Shown here: piece after piece, positions 11,840 to 22,700 of the stretch | Layout: each line of letters begins with the position of its first letter | How positions within the stretch are numbered: position 1 is the first letter of the stretch | Origin: Cordia subcordata | Lineage: Eukaryota; Streptophyta; Magnoliopsida; Boraginales; Cordiaceae | DNA: 64,000 nt | Assembly (NCBI GenBank): GCA_028554755.1 | Contig: JAPTOF010000001.1 | Coordinates: forward strand, 4,384,501 to 4,448,500 | Reading direction: 5' to 3' | Notes under the pieces: generated by a model | The model's database searches: none | Seen by the model: the letters and a program-made list of their open reading frames with translations, nothing else | What the model was told of the DNA's origin: nothing | Position numbers and translations under genes: made by a program

Positions 11840-12710
11840 ATGCCAGTTCCTCTTGCTCCATATCCAACTCCTCCTCCTACAACATATACACCTCTTGCTA
11901 ATGGTAGAGTATAATATTCTGCAGTTTGGCTCCTTTTTGTTGCCTCCAAAATGGAACAAAAAAGTTCATCCAACCAAAAGGACGGAAAAGAATAAAGATC
12001 CGTGAAAAACAAAACCTACTTTTTTGCGGATTTTTTTTTTTAAAATCATCCAGAAAGAACAAGATATCTACTAATTATAGGAAGGATTTCGCAGATTTGC
12101 GGAAAATCCAATATCAATTACACAGAGAAAGTGAAAGCATGCAATAACTATTTGCGGGAATTAAAATGGAAGAAAAGTTTCATTATTGTAATTAATTCCT
12201 GTGATATGTATGCTTTATAGCAAGAACTATATGTTACCTTGCAAGTGTTCTTCTTTTATTCTTTTCTATTAGATCAAAACTCAGAATACAAAAATTAGCA
12301 CCAGGGCAGTTTAATTTTGCTGTGGAGAAAACCATATAAGTAATCGTGATAATATTTTTGCAGGGGCACAGAGCCAGCTTGTGTGTTGTGGTTGTCGAAA
12401 CCTTCTACTCTATGCTGCTGGGGCAACCTCAGTCTGTTGTGTTGTATGCAATGCTGTCACCACTGCACCTCCTTCTGGTAAAATACCCATTATTTCATAG
12501 CCCTGAACAACATCAATTTCACCAAAATGTTCAGCTTCAGCCAAATTTAGTTGCTTCATGCTTGGTCACTCATCACTGATGAACAGGTACTGAAATGGCT
12601 CAGCTGATCTGTGGAGGCTGCCATACATTACTCATGTATATTCGTGGAGCCACGAGCGTGCAATGTTCCTGCTGTCACACCATCAATTTAGCTCTAGAAG
12701 GTACAAAACT

Positions 12711-12774
<64 letters not shown>

Positions 12775-13291
12775 TCTTCATTCTTGTAGAAACTGCTAGC
12801 TATTAACTTTGAAAGTTGAAATGTGTGCTGCTCAAGCAGCAAATCAGGTAGCGCATGTGAATTGTGGAAATTGCAGAATGCTGTTGATGTATCAATACGG
12901 AGCAAGATACGTGAAATGTGCAGCGTGCAGTTTTGTAACATCTATTGATTCTTCCTTTTTGGTTCGTTTCTCTTTTCGTTTTGGTCTATCGTTTGTCGGA
13001 AGGTAATATTAAGGGGTTGTAACATTTAGTACAAGGAATCAGTAACTCTCTAGAGAAAGGAAAAGAGAAACTAAAAGTTGTTGAATTTCTATGTTATAAT
13101 GTCTACCGAAACAAACTTCTAGGTACGCTGTTTCAATCAATACATTCTCTTTTTAAAGAAAAACCAAGAATGTATAACATTGTCTCTTGTATATGCTTAA
13201 TTAAATCGTGTTTTTGACAAGTATGTTAATGGATTAATGCATGGCACAGGCTTCAACAAGCACCTGCAGCGAGCTGAAGTTCACCAGCTAA
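11840..13291 (+). CDS. LOL1: LSD1-like zinc finger protein (LOL1 type), 5 coding exons
   Basis: Coding exons read as 11840-11903, 12364-12477, 12587-12700, 12840-12961 and 13250-13291, giving 151 residues. The protein has a proline-rich N-terminus ([12 protein letters not shown]) and three LSD1-type zinc fingers, with cysteine pairs at residues 29/32 and 47/50, 68/71 and 86/89, and 106/109 and 124/127. Fingers two and three carry the family signature LLMYxxGAxxVxC. LSD1/LOL proteins are plant regulators of programmed cell death and oxidative stress responses; LOL1 in Arabidopsis is described as a positive regulator opposing LSD1. Exons 2 and 3 are both 114 nt and each encodes one finger, which suggests exon duplication. 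A non-coding leader exon probably ends near 11552 (GAG|GTATGC), with an acceptor near 11744 (TTTTTCCAG). The weakest point is the exon 4 donor: TTG|GTTCGT at 12961 is chosen because it gives the family-like tail [13 protein letters not shown]. The acceptor at 12839 is a tandem NAGNAG. Confidence 0.92.
12719..12774. repeat. (TA)n(TGTA)n microsatellite in LOL1 intron 3
   Basis: About 14 TA units followed by about 7 TGTA units, 19 bp after the exon 3 donor. Confidence 0.97.
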
Positions 13292-15660
13292 AACAAACCC
13301 AGCCTTGCAAGTCCAAGAATCGGAGTACTTGGACTACTGAACCAGCATAAAAAGGTTTTGTTCTTACTACATTTAATTTATAGAGTTTGTTTTTGGCCAT
13401 GCGTGATGTCTTCAATATGAATAAGCAGTTTAGCCAGCTTGGATCAATATTATTGTAGGAAAAGAACCATGTGGCGATGAATTTAAGGTTTCCAATATGA
13501 TTGAAATTTTATGGAGTAAGGAAATTATCATTTTAATGTACTGTAATTTTGGATTGTAAAGCAGGAGGCATATTAATTGCTCACACCGTGTACGATGCAT
13601 GCCGAATTGGTTCATCCGAATAATATGCCAAGAGAAACAAATCATGCTTGTACTAAAAGTAAGAAAATGACCGATGTATAACTTTTTGTGGAGGAGTACA
13701 CACACACACACACACACATATATATGTATGTATTGAGTGAGAGCTAATCAATTCTTATGATTTTTTTTAAAAAAATATCCTATTATAAATAATAAATAAT
13801 AACTCAATGTGATTTTTTGTTTTTCTTAACCTCTCTCTACCTTACAATGAGATTTGTACTCAAATTATGACTCTTGAGAGAGTAGTTCGAATCACGTAAG
13901 TTACTCACTCATAAGTAACTCAATGTGACTTAATTTAGCTATAAATTTATTCACTTATTTACTTGAATCTTTTACTAGTAGATCAGATCCGATCTTACAA
14001 TTCACCATGCATATAATCTAAAGAGAGTACTGTTTAATTTTACTGCCACCAAACCTTCCATTACTGAAAATAATGTCTCTTGCAGTCATCAATCACAAAC
14101 CTATTTGTTGCAATGTCGTATCTAAACCCCACATTGTCTTTTTTGTTCTCCCTTTACAAAGTGAATTCACAAAAAACATTGTGGGGTTGTGATATTTGCA
14201 TTGTTTGCAAAGCCCACATGACATAATTGCAGCACTTGAGGCTACAATTGAAGCTTAAAGTTTGGAAATGCTTATACCCGGTGGCCAAATTATAAGCACT
14301 CGTAGTTTTTCGTAATTTTGGAAAGCAGTTTTCCTTTCTTTCTTTTTCTCTCTTTTTTTTTTTTTTTTTTAAATCGCTGTACGGCATGATATGACAAAAA
14401 ATTCATATGTTTGATATATCATGTTTCGACCATAAACCAAAAAAAAAAAGATCTGTTATGGGTGGCATAGCAGGTGTTTCGACTATAAAGAGGATATATA
14501 ACCAAAAAAAAAAAAGAAAAAAAACGTAAAAGTGGATAATATAAATTAGAAAAACTTGAGCAAGGCATCTCTCCTTGTATTTAAGTACTGTGTTAATTTA
14601 ATCTCTATTGTTGCTCTAATATTTGTATAATGTAACACAAACGCCCATTCCCTTATCGCATACGTTCAAATGGCTATTATTCCCTTAGTAGAATATGAAA
14701 TAGTGTGTGTTCAAAGAGGAGAAATGGAAAGCAACACTTTATAAGGTGAATATATCCTAGTGACAAATATTGTTGCAAACTTTTTAAGAATGTAGGGTGT
14801 TTTCATTTAGTTTTAAAAATATTGTGACTAGTTACATTAGGACTGGATATATAGGGAGTATTTTACAATTAACCCTATTTTGAACTAGTTTATAATGCTA
14901 ATAAAATATCTGACAGTGTTACGATATTTTGAATTATTTTAAACCTAGATGATATTAAATTAGTTATGAAAAAAAGAAACAGTACCGCGCCTGTAAGCGA
15001 ACGGTAGAGTTATATTTTGAGCCTCAGCTCTCGTCTTTCGGAACGAGCATAAACTCAATGCACTTGTTGAGTCGTCAAATTAAGGGTTAAAATATTTGGA
15101 TAATAGTTAATTCCTTATAAATAAACGTTTTAAGTCTTCTCTTTTTCTTTTTCTTTTTTTGGTAAAAAAAAAGCATCTTTAGTTTAACTTTGTGAAACGA
15201 ATATATCATAGATCATGCTAATATTTAACTAGTCCAGTAACATATATGGTAATAATGGGTCGGTGTATTAAGGAATTGGTTTCCTAAGGAGTTGTGTTAG
15301 AGTTAATTAAATGAAATAAGTGTAATATTAGAGTAAAAACCTGTATATAAACTGTTTTGAAAGGAAAAAGGATAAAATGAGAAGTAATAGGTCATAATGG
15401 TGTATACAATTAATTGATTTTGTTGATGGAAATTTGCATACACATACATATACACACATAAATACATACTTAAACCACAATATGAGTCGCTAATTTGTTT
15501 CGCAAGTCGAGTTGCATCATCTTGAAAAATGCAACTATAAGTATAATAGTTCATGTTGTCATTTGTAATCAAAAAGTTAAGAAAAGTGTCATACTGGCAA
15601 GAATTACCAATTACAATATGCAAAATGACTACAAAATGATCAATTCAATGCTGAAGACAC
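13292..15660. other. Intergenic region, LOL1 3' side to LEA promoter
   Basis: The first 250 bp are probably LOL1 3' UTR. A (CA)n/(TA)n tract lies at 13699-13731, an A/T-rich stretch follows, and an A-box/B-box-like pair occurs near 13850-13900 (TAGTTCGAATCACG). Two direct copies of a GTTTCGACYATAA..ACCAAAAAAA motif occur at about 14423 and 14477. No gene is supported. Confidence 0.6.
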
Positions 15661-15668
15661 AAAGATTA

Positions 15669-15675
15669 ACGTGGC
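15669..15675 (+). promoter_or_regulatory. ABRE-like element upstream of the LEA gene
   Basis: ACGTGGC, the core of an abscisic-acid response element, lies 288 bp before the LEA start codon. ABREs are the standard control element of LEA genes. A second related GC-rich motif (CCACCGTGGC) lies near 15718. Function is inferred from motif and position only. Confidence 0.45.
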
Positions 15676-15793
15676 AGCATCTTAGGACTTATGAGCTGCA
15701 TGAGTGACAAGAGGCGACCACCGTGGCATTTGTTGAAATGTCTTAACCCTGTCCTAACCGCACCCTTATGATCAAAGTACGTATTTGATTTAG

Positions 15794-15798
<5 letters not shown>

Positions 15799-15854
<56 letters not shown>
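15799..15854. repeat. (TA)28 microsatellite in the LEA promoter
   Basis: A perfect TA dinucleotide run of 56 nt ends about 100 bp before the LEA start codon, between the ABRE and the gene. It lies where the core promoter and TATA region should be. Confidence 0.97.
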
Positions 15855-15856
<2 letters not shown>

Positions 15857-15956
15857 CTGTGTACAGGGTACGTACTTGAGTCATTCAGCTGGCGTAGCCA
15901 AATTAAACAAACCGCAATATTTTGAAGTCGTGTCTAGAAAAGGAAATAAATAAGCG

Positions 15957-16442
15957 ATGCAGAACGTAAAGGAGAAGGTGAGCAACGCAGCAGCTTCTGC
16001 CCAGAAGCATGTTGATGTCATGAAAGCCAAAGCTGAAGAAAAGGTACAAATTATATACAAATTGCCATTTCCTTTTGTCAATTATTCTCTAGTTACTGGT
16101 GACATTTTCATGTACTGTTGGAAACTAATTGACATGTAGGCAGCAAAAGCAGCGGCAACGACGGAGGAAGAGAAGGAAACAGCGCACGAGAGGAGGAAAG
16201 CAAAAGAAGCTGAAGCTAAGATGAAGATGCACGAAGCGAAAGCGGAGAACGCTGCAGAGAAGTTGCATGCAAAGTATCCCCACCGCCACGCTCCAGGCTA
16301 TCATCATCATCACGATCCGGCGGTTGTTGGAAACCAAGGATATCAGGAGCCGGTTGGTACCGTTCTTCCGGTGACGAGTACCACGGCTCCCACTTACCCT
16401 CTAGGAGGAGGTCACGCCCCTCGCCGCAATAAGTATGTTTAA
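15957..16442 (+). CDS. Late embryogenesis abundant protein, LEA_1 family (group 4), 2 exons
   Basis: Two coding exons, 15957-16043 and 16140-16442, join in phase 0 to give 129 residues. The start MQNVKEKVSNAAASAQKH is typical of the LEA_1 (PF03760, D-113/LEA46-like) family, which usually begins MQ.(A/V)KEK. Residues 1-85 are rich in Ala, Lys and Glu and predicted to be amphipathic helix (KAKAEEK, EEEKETAHERRKAKEAEAKM). The C-terminal half is Gly/His/Pro/Thr-rich and disordered, with HHHH and Tyr-Pro motifs. Such proteins are hydrophilic and intrinsically unstructured, and protect membranes and proteins during desiccation; the family is mostly cytosolic. No signal peptide is visible. The 96-bp intron (GTACAA..TGTAG) sits where small LEA_1 genes typically have one. 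An ABRE (ACGTGGC at 15669) upstream fits ABA and drought control. A 469-bp MITE lies 100 bp past the stop. Confidence 0.9.
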
Positions 16443-16542
16443 GTCTTTCTCCTGGTGGAAGCCAAAATGTTGTAGATAGTGAGTTTGTGAGGTTTTTTCT
16501 CGTAGGGTAGGTAGGCAAGTTGTGTGCTCTGCTCTTGATTTA

Positions 16543-17011
16543 GAAGGTGTTTAGATTGACTTATAAAAAAGTTATTTAAAGTATTTTTGACTTTAAATAA
16601 ATTTTTTTATTGTCAACTTTAAGTAATTACGTATTTAAATAAAAGTTGTACGTATAAAATAAATATTTACATGTTTGATTAAAGTGGATTAAAAAGTAAG
16701 TTATATAATTAAAATAACTATTAAAGACATTAAAATAGAATTTAAAATGAAAAGTGTAAAATAAAAGAGTAAAGATATTTTAGTAATAAAAATGAAAAGG
16801 TAAGGATAAGATAATAAATGATTTGATTAAACTTATTTTTTTTTAAGTGCTTAAAACTATAAAAAAACAAAAATTGGGGTTGGAAAGTTTTTATTTTTTA
16901 CTTAAAGTCATTTAAAAAAACACATTTTTAATTAAAATAAATATTTTTATTAGTTTAAATTAGGCTTTAAACAGATTTGACCAAAACAAAAAAGTCAAAC
17001 CAAACACCCTC
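16543..17011. mobile_element. TIR element (MITE), 469 bp, TSD TTA, beside the LEA gene
   Basis: Left end GAAGGTGTTTAGATTGACTT and the inverse of the right end, GAGGGTGTTTGGTTTGACTT, match at 16-17 of 20 positions. TTA flanks both sides (16540-16542 and 17012-17014). AT-rich interior without ORF. It sits 100 bp after the LEA stop codon, probably inside or right after the 3' UTR. Confidence 0.8.
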
Positions 17012-17458
17012 TTACTGAAACATCGTGGACGTATTACTCTTAACTAATGTTTGACATGGGCTTGTTGAGATTGTGAACAGCCTAAAGTTGCAAAATAAGC
17101 AGTGATTGGTTTTTATTTTTCGCCCAACTTAATTGCTGAATTTTGATCGACAACAATGGAAAACAAGCTGAATTTTGATAAACAGCAACGGGAACAAATA
17201 TCTATACGATATTTACAGTGATATGTATATAAACGCATACTATTTAAACACTTCATTTTGATTAATTGTACACTCATTTAAACACTTTATTTTTATTAAT
17301 TATTTATTTATGAGTATCAATAACTTATCCATTCGATTGTAAGTTCGTACTAATAAATAAAAACCAGACGGGATGTAATATGATTGCATTCCTTCATGGG
17401 CTAATTTGTCTTGCTTCATCGGTTAATTTGTAAGGTCGTGCATAACCGAGCCTGAATC

Positions 17459-18469
17459 CTTTTTTGTTTCTGTACAAATAGAAGTGAGATTCAAAAGGAA
17501 AGGACATTACAAAAGATTTTAAAGTCTACAACAGAGTGGACTAAACACAGTTGTTCACAACCAAAAAGAAGAAATAAGATTAATTAACACATGATCTAAG
17601 GCTCGAACCAACGAAACCCCAAAATCAACGGAATTGACAAAACACCACACACAATGGGCCAAACGACAAGCCTATTTACGGCCATAAGATGTGGCAATCA
17701 CATCATTACCGACAAGCACCTGTATTGAAAAAACAAGTCATTACAGACAAAATATCTTTACATCATCGTCATCTAACAGATTTGCTAAGGTCTTCAATAC
17801 AGTAGACTAATCAAAAGGTTCGAAAAGACCTAGAAAAGAGGTTGTTTGAGTGGCTGCGACACAACAACGAAAAACATAAAATACAGATACAAGTTTAACC
17901 GTATTCATAAACTAGACAAAATTTGGATCCAAGAAGTATGAAACTTGAATGGTCTAAACATCGAAAAGAGAGGAACCCTTAAAGCCTTGAGTTTGAATAG
18001 GTAGTGGCAAAAATCATTCTATTACCTCTGTAGGTAAGAATAAGTATTGAAACAAAAGTAACCAATAAGACGAACCATAAGTAATACATACATAAAGTTC
18101 ACAGATAAAAGAATAATGCAAAGAATAGAACCTGAAAAGTATCATTATTCGAGAAAATTATTAGATTTGCAACGCCAAAACGCATTATAAAACTATTAAA
18201 CAAGAACCTAACACAACAATACAGACCGATAAGAAAAAAAAAAAGAAAACCGACAAGAAAAAAAGAAAAACAAGAGAGAGAAAAACGGAAATCAAAGAAA
18301 ATGAAACAACAGGGGAGCCGAGGCCCGGAGAAAATCACAACTTCGACTCGGAGCAGACAACCTTATGAGTAAACCAGGAGAAGATAGTCTGGATAAGTCT
18401 TTTGGAGAGAGAGAAGCCCAAGGGAAAGAAAACGATCTCGCAAGGCAGTTTAATTGCATATTACACTTG
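17459..18469 (-). mobile_element. Possible retroposed insertion, minus orientation
   Basis: On the minus strand the segment has a GC-richer head, a T-rich middle and ends AGAAACAAAAAAG. TGAATC occurs at both borders (17453-17458 and 18470-18475), a short candidate target duplication. Inside are splice-like signals (CAGAG|GTAATAG; TTTTTTCAATACAG followed by a 15-codon frame ending in stop). It could be a LINE-derived fragment, a processed transcript or a non-coding RNA gene. I do not recognise any protein. Confidence 0.35.
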
Positions 18470-18838
18470 TGAATCTTGATGAAGGAAAAAAAAACCCTAA
18501 AATCCTGAATCGAACTGAAATCGTATTTTGGTTTTTTTTTTCTTTTCCCAATCGATTCTGATTTCTAAAATTTGAAAATTTCAATGTTATGTAGAGCTTA
18601 TTAATGATCGAAATATCAAGTCTTTATAGAAACTTTGTTCTTTAGGCTTAAAACATACGATGCAATTGCAAATTTGAGATTTTAAAGTTTGATTATCCAA
18701 TTAGATTCAAGAAACTAGTTAATTAATACAGTTGTATGACTTATTCGATCATTAGCCGAAACTGAACTGAAAAATATGATAAACAAATAACTTTTTTTCC
18801 TTAAAATCTTCACAATCCATATACACGTGTAAACATTA

Positions 18839-19060
18839 GGGCTTGTTTGGATTGGTTTTTTCTCTAGAAAAAAGTATTTTTTTTGAAAAAGTTATATTAA
18901 ATTTGTAATAACTATTTGACTTGACTTTAAAAAAAATTAAAATTTTTAAAAAAGTTCAAATATAGTTTTTTTTAAGCCAAAAATTTCAACTTAAAAAAAA
19001 AATATTTTTCAAAAAATATTAAAAAAAGTAATTTTTAAAAAAGCCAACCCAAACAGACTC
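18839..19060. mobile_element. TIR element family B, copy 1, about 222 bp
   Basis: Left end GGGCTTGTTTGGATTGGTTT and inverse of right end GAGTCTGTTTGGGTTGGCTT are inverted repeats. The interior is A/T homopolymer-rich. A related copy lies at 49985-50211. The target duplication is not clear (left TTA, right TAA). Confidence 0.65.
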
Positions 19061-19454
19061 TAAATCTTTTATTTTCTTGCCAATGACAGGGCACATGTAG
19101 TTTTAAAAGTAATTATCTTCATGTTAGTTAAACAAATAATTGATCCTTCAACTTTTTCTTTGTTTAAGAACATGGCACTATTTTGGAGTCTCTCTAATAT
19201 ATATAGGAGATAATTTCAACTATTTAGATAACTTTAAACTAATTTTTACTTATTACTTTCCAAAAAAATAAAATAATAATAAATAGTTTAAATTTTGAAA
19301 TAAAAAGTGTAAGTTAAATTAATTTTTATCTAAAAAATTAAAATTATTCTTCTTATATATCAGGAAGAAGTAGAAATAGCCAAATAGGACAGCACCAAAC
19401 TCCTCACACATAGTGGCGATGCTCTCATTGTAAGAAAATGGAAATGATAAATGC

Positions 19455-19531
19455 CACGTGACTTGCACGTGCATCGGGGAAAGAAGCAATTCTCCTTACT
19501 TCTGACAGCTTTCTACATACATATATGGGCC
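19455..19531 (+). promoter_or_regulatory. AP2M promoter motifs: two G-boxes and a site II element
   Basis: CACGTG occurs at 19455-19460 and again at 19466-19471, 11 bp apart. A TGGGCC site II-type element lies at 19526-19531. Site II motifs are common in promoters of constitutively expressed plant genes, which fits AP2M. The start codon is 170 bp downstream, so these probably lie just before or within the leader. No clear TATA box is visible. Confidence 0.45.
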
Positions 19532-19700
19532 TCCATTTTTGAGTTTTTCTCCCCAAAAACCAAAAAGAACTAAAAAAGAAGTCAAATACACACAGATCAA
19601 TTTGATGCAACTTTCGTTTTCTGAAATCACATTGAAGAAACTCTAGATCTCAGCTCACCTGGCCCAATTAATTTGAAATCGGGGTCAGTGGATCGCAGCC

Positions 19701-22700
19701 ATGCCTGTGGCAGCTTCAGCGATCTATTTCTTGAATCTCCGCGGCGATGTTCTCATTAATCGCCTCTACCGTGACGATGTTGGGTCAGTTATCTCTCTAT
19801 TCATGTACAAATTTGTTATATATACTTTTGGCACTTTTAATTTGTTTAATGTTTTGAGATAAGCACAAGCGAAAGTGACAAAGCTAATTGGAATTAAGTT
19901 GTAATTTTGTTTAATATGTGATTGTTATTGGCGCGGTTAGTGTTTGTGTTTTGTTTCCGGCTAGTAATTTGGTTAATTAGTCAGCATATGTACGCACACA
20001 CATATATATGTCTGTGTGTGCGTGTGTGAAGGGGAGCCTTGAGAAAAGTCACCATTTATTTGGAGTTCACGGTTCTGAGTTATTGATAAATACAAGATAA
20101 GATTGCCTACGGTAATAGACCCGCGATGCGGTTTATACTCACCGAGACTCTTTAACTGAATGCCCTTTGTAGTTAACATATATGTCTATATTTGCTTGAG
20201 GAATGAAGAAGAGTAGTGAGAGAATAAAAGCTTATCTAGAAGTATCTTCGCTCTTTCAGCTGTTTAAAGTGGACGCTGAAACGCCTAGGCTGCTAGGACA
20301 AAGATACGCTAGAAAAGATATTGGAAAGAGGATGGGTGCTTCTGTTTGCTAGGATTAGATCCCAATAGAAATTTTGTTGCACAGCGTTGATTAGTCTGGT
20401 GGGTAAAATGGTGTCGAGCATACAGCATGAATTGGAGCTTCTGTTGGTAATCACATTATATGCTGTAGTTGTCCTCCACCCACCAAGTTGTAATATGGTT
20501 TTCCAGCTGTTATTCTGCATGCTCTTTATTTGAAACTCCTATTTTTCTTGATGGTTCATGTTCCCCCCAAATGTGATTTATGTTGAATCTGTTTACAGTG
20601 GCTGGCGTGCTGGTTTAGAATACATAATAATTTGTAATCTTTACTCTCCAAAGAGAGAACTTTATTTGAGTTTCACTCATTTTACTAACTTGTGTATCTC
20701 AACAGGGGCAATATGGTTGATGCATTTCGAATGCATATAATGCAAACAAAAGAACTTGGTACATGTCCTGTGCGACAGATTGGAGGCTGTTCTTTCATTT
20801 ACATGAGAGTCAGCAATGTCTACATAGTAATTGTTGTCAGCAGCAATGCTAATGTTGCTTCAGCTTTTAAGTTTGTCGTTGAGGTAGATATTGTCATCTT
20901 GCTTCATAAGCTTAAACAAAATTCTGATGTTCCTAATGCAATGGGGAAAAAGTAAAATTGTCAAACATTGATGTGTAAATTGCTTCTCGAGGGACAAAAA
21001 TTATTTCGTTAAATGGCTTTTAAGGTAGAGGATTCTGAAGCATTATAGGACATTATTTCATAGAAGGCATCAAGCGATGCATCTTTAGTTGGTCATGTCA
21101 ATCCCATTTGCACAAAATGGTGTGTCCACTTTCTGGAGTTTCCATCTGAGTATCTAAGTACATTTTAGCTCTCTAAGTTTGGTGTCTTCAGTTTTACAAC
21201 CCCTTGTAAGCCTGCTCCCAAAGACAAATGTAAATGCTTTAGTTTTAACTAGCAAGGAGCATTTATTTATTTTCTCCTAGGAAAAATGAGGAAAAGTGAA
21301 AAATGGAACTTGTATATAATTGTCTAGAGGGCCAAGCTCTTCTTTTCTTTTCCTTTGTATTGGTGAAAAGAATAATTTCTTTTCCTCCATATGACTGATA
21401 TATCTGGTATTTGCTGTTAATGCAGGCAGTTGCATTATTTAAATCTTATTTCGGAGGTGCTTTTGACGAAGATGCTATTCGAAATAATTTTGTATTGATC
21501 TATGAACTTTTGGATGGTATGCAATACAGAAGCACCTTATTTTGTACATTTTCTTCTTTGCTAATTTCAAGAGAGATAGCCACCTCCTGATGCTGAACTT
21601 TACTCGAGTGATATAACTAAAGGGACCAGAATAATGGGACAAATGTTTGGGCTCCTGACAATAATTTCAGAGAGATCTATGTTTGACCTAATTGAATACA
21701 TTACTAGTAATTTGTTAATCAAGTTACTAGTCATGCTTATATTCCTTTACCTAGACTCCAAGAAAAAACAATGTGCAATAACAAGTTCTAAATCGTCATC
21801 TTTAAATTGTTTAGTGGGATCAAATTAGATTAGATATTTTCCTGAGATATTTCTATACATGTCCAAAATGCAGAAATCATGGATTTTGGTTATCCTCAAA
21901 ATCTTTCTGCCGAAATTCTGAAGCTCTACATCACTCAGGAAGGTGTACGCTCGCCGTTTTCTTCCAAGGTTAGATGTGTGATTTACACTTTGCCCTAGAT
22001 ATTTGTCTGGACAAAAAGAAAAATGGTTTTTAGACATCTGATTGTGCACATTAAGAAAGACTTGGTGTGTGTATCTTGTATACATACTCTCATACCTTTT
22101 TATGTTTACACAGCCTGCAGACAAGCCAGTTCCTAATGCAACATTACAAGTTACAGGTGCTGTTGGTTGGCGAAGAGAGGGTCTTCACTACAAGAAGAAT
22201 GAGGTTTGACTTCTTTCCTATTATCCTCCACTTCATTTTCCATAACAATCTCTATTTAGTGGCCTACAATATGCATTTGTTTACAGGTGTTTTTGGACAT
22301 CGTGGAAAGTGTTAATCTCCTTATGTCTTCACAAGGTAAAGATTAGTATTCAGTTTGTGTTTGTTAGAAGATTTTCTGTCCTAGCCTATTGTTAAACTCG
22401 GCAATTGCAGGTAGTGTTCTGCGTTGTGATGTGACCGGAAAGATTCTCATGAAGTGCTTCCTTTCTGGAATGCCTGATCTGAAGTTAGGCTTAAATGATA
22501 AGATTGGCCTTGAGAAAGAGTCACAGCTTAAATCGCGCCCTACTAAGAGGTAACATTTCCACAGTTCAAATCCTGGACTATAAATTTAAAGTTAGAGAGA
22601 CTGTGCTTGTTGCTGTTGCAAGCAGTCACTTTTCTCAATTCACTGTTGAAGGTCACATGTTTCATTTTGATTAATGGAGCAAAGCATCTCTGGGTCATTA

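Noticed and set aside
14985..15065. tRNA-like segment (GGTAGAGTTATATTTTGAGCC)
   Set aside because: No acceptor stem or T-loop GTTCRANNC at the right spacing could be folded.
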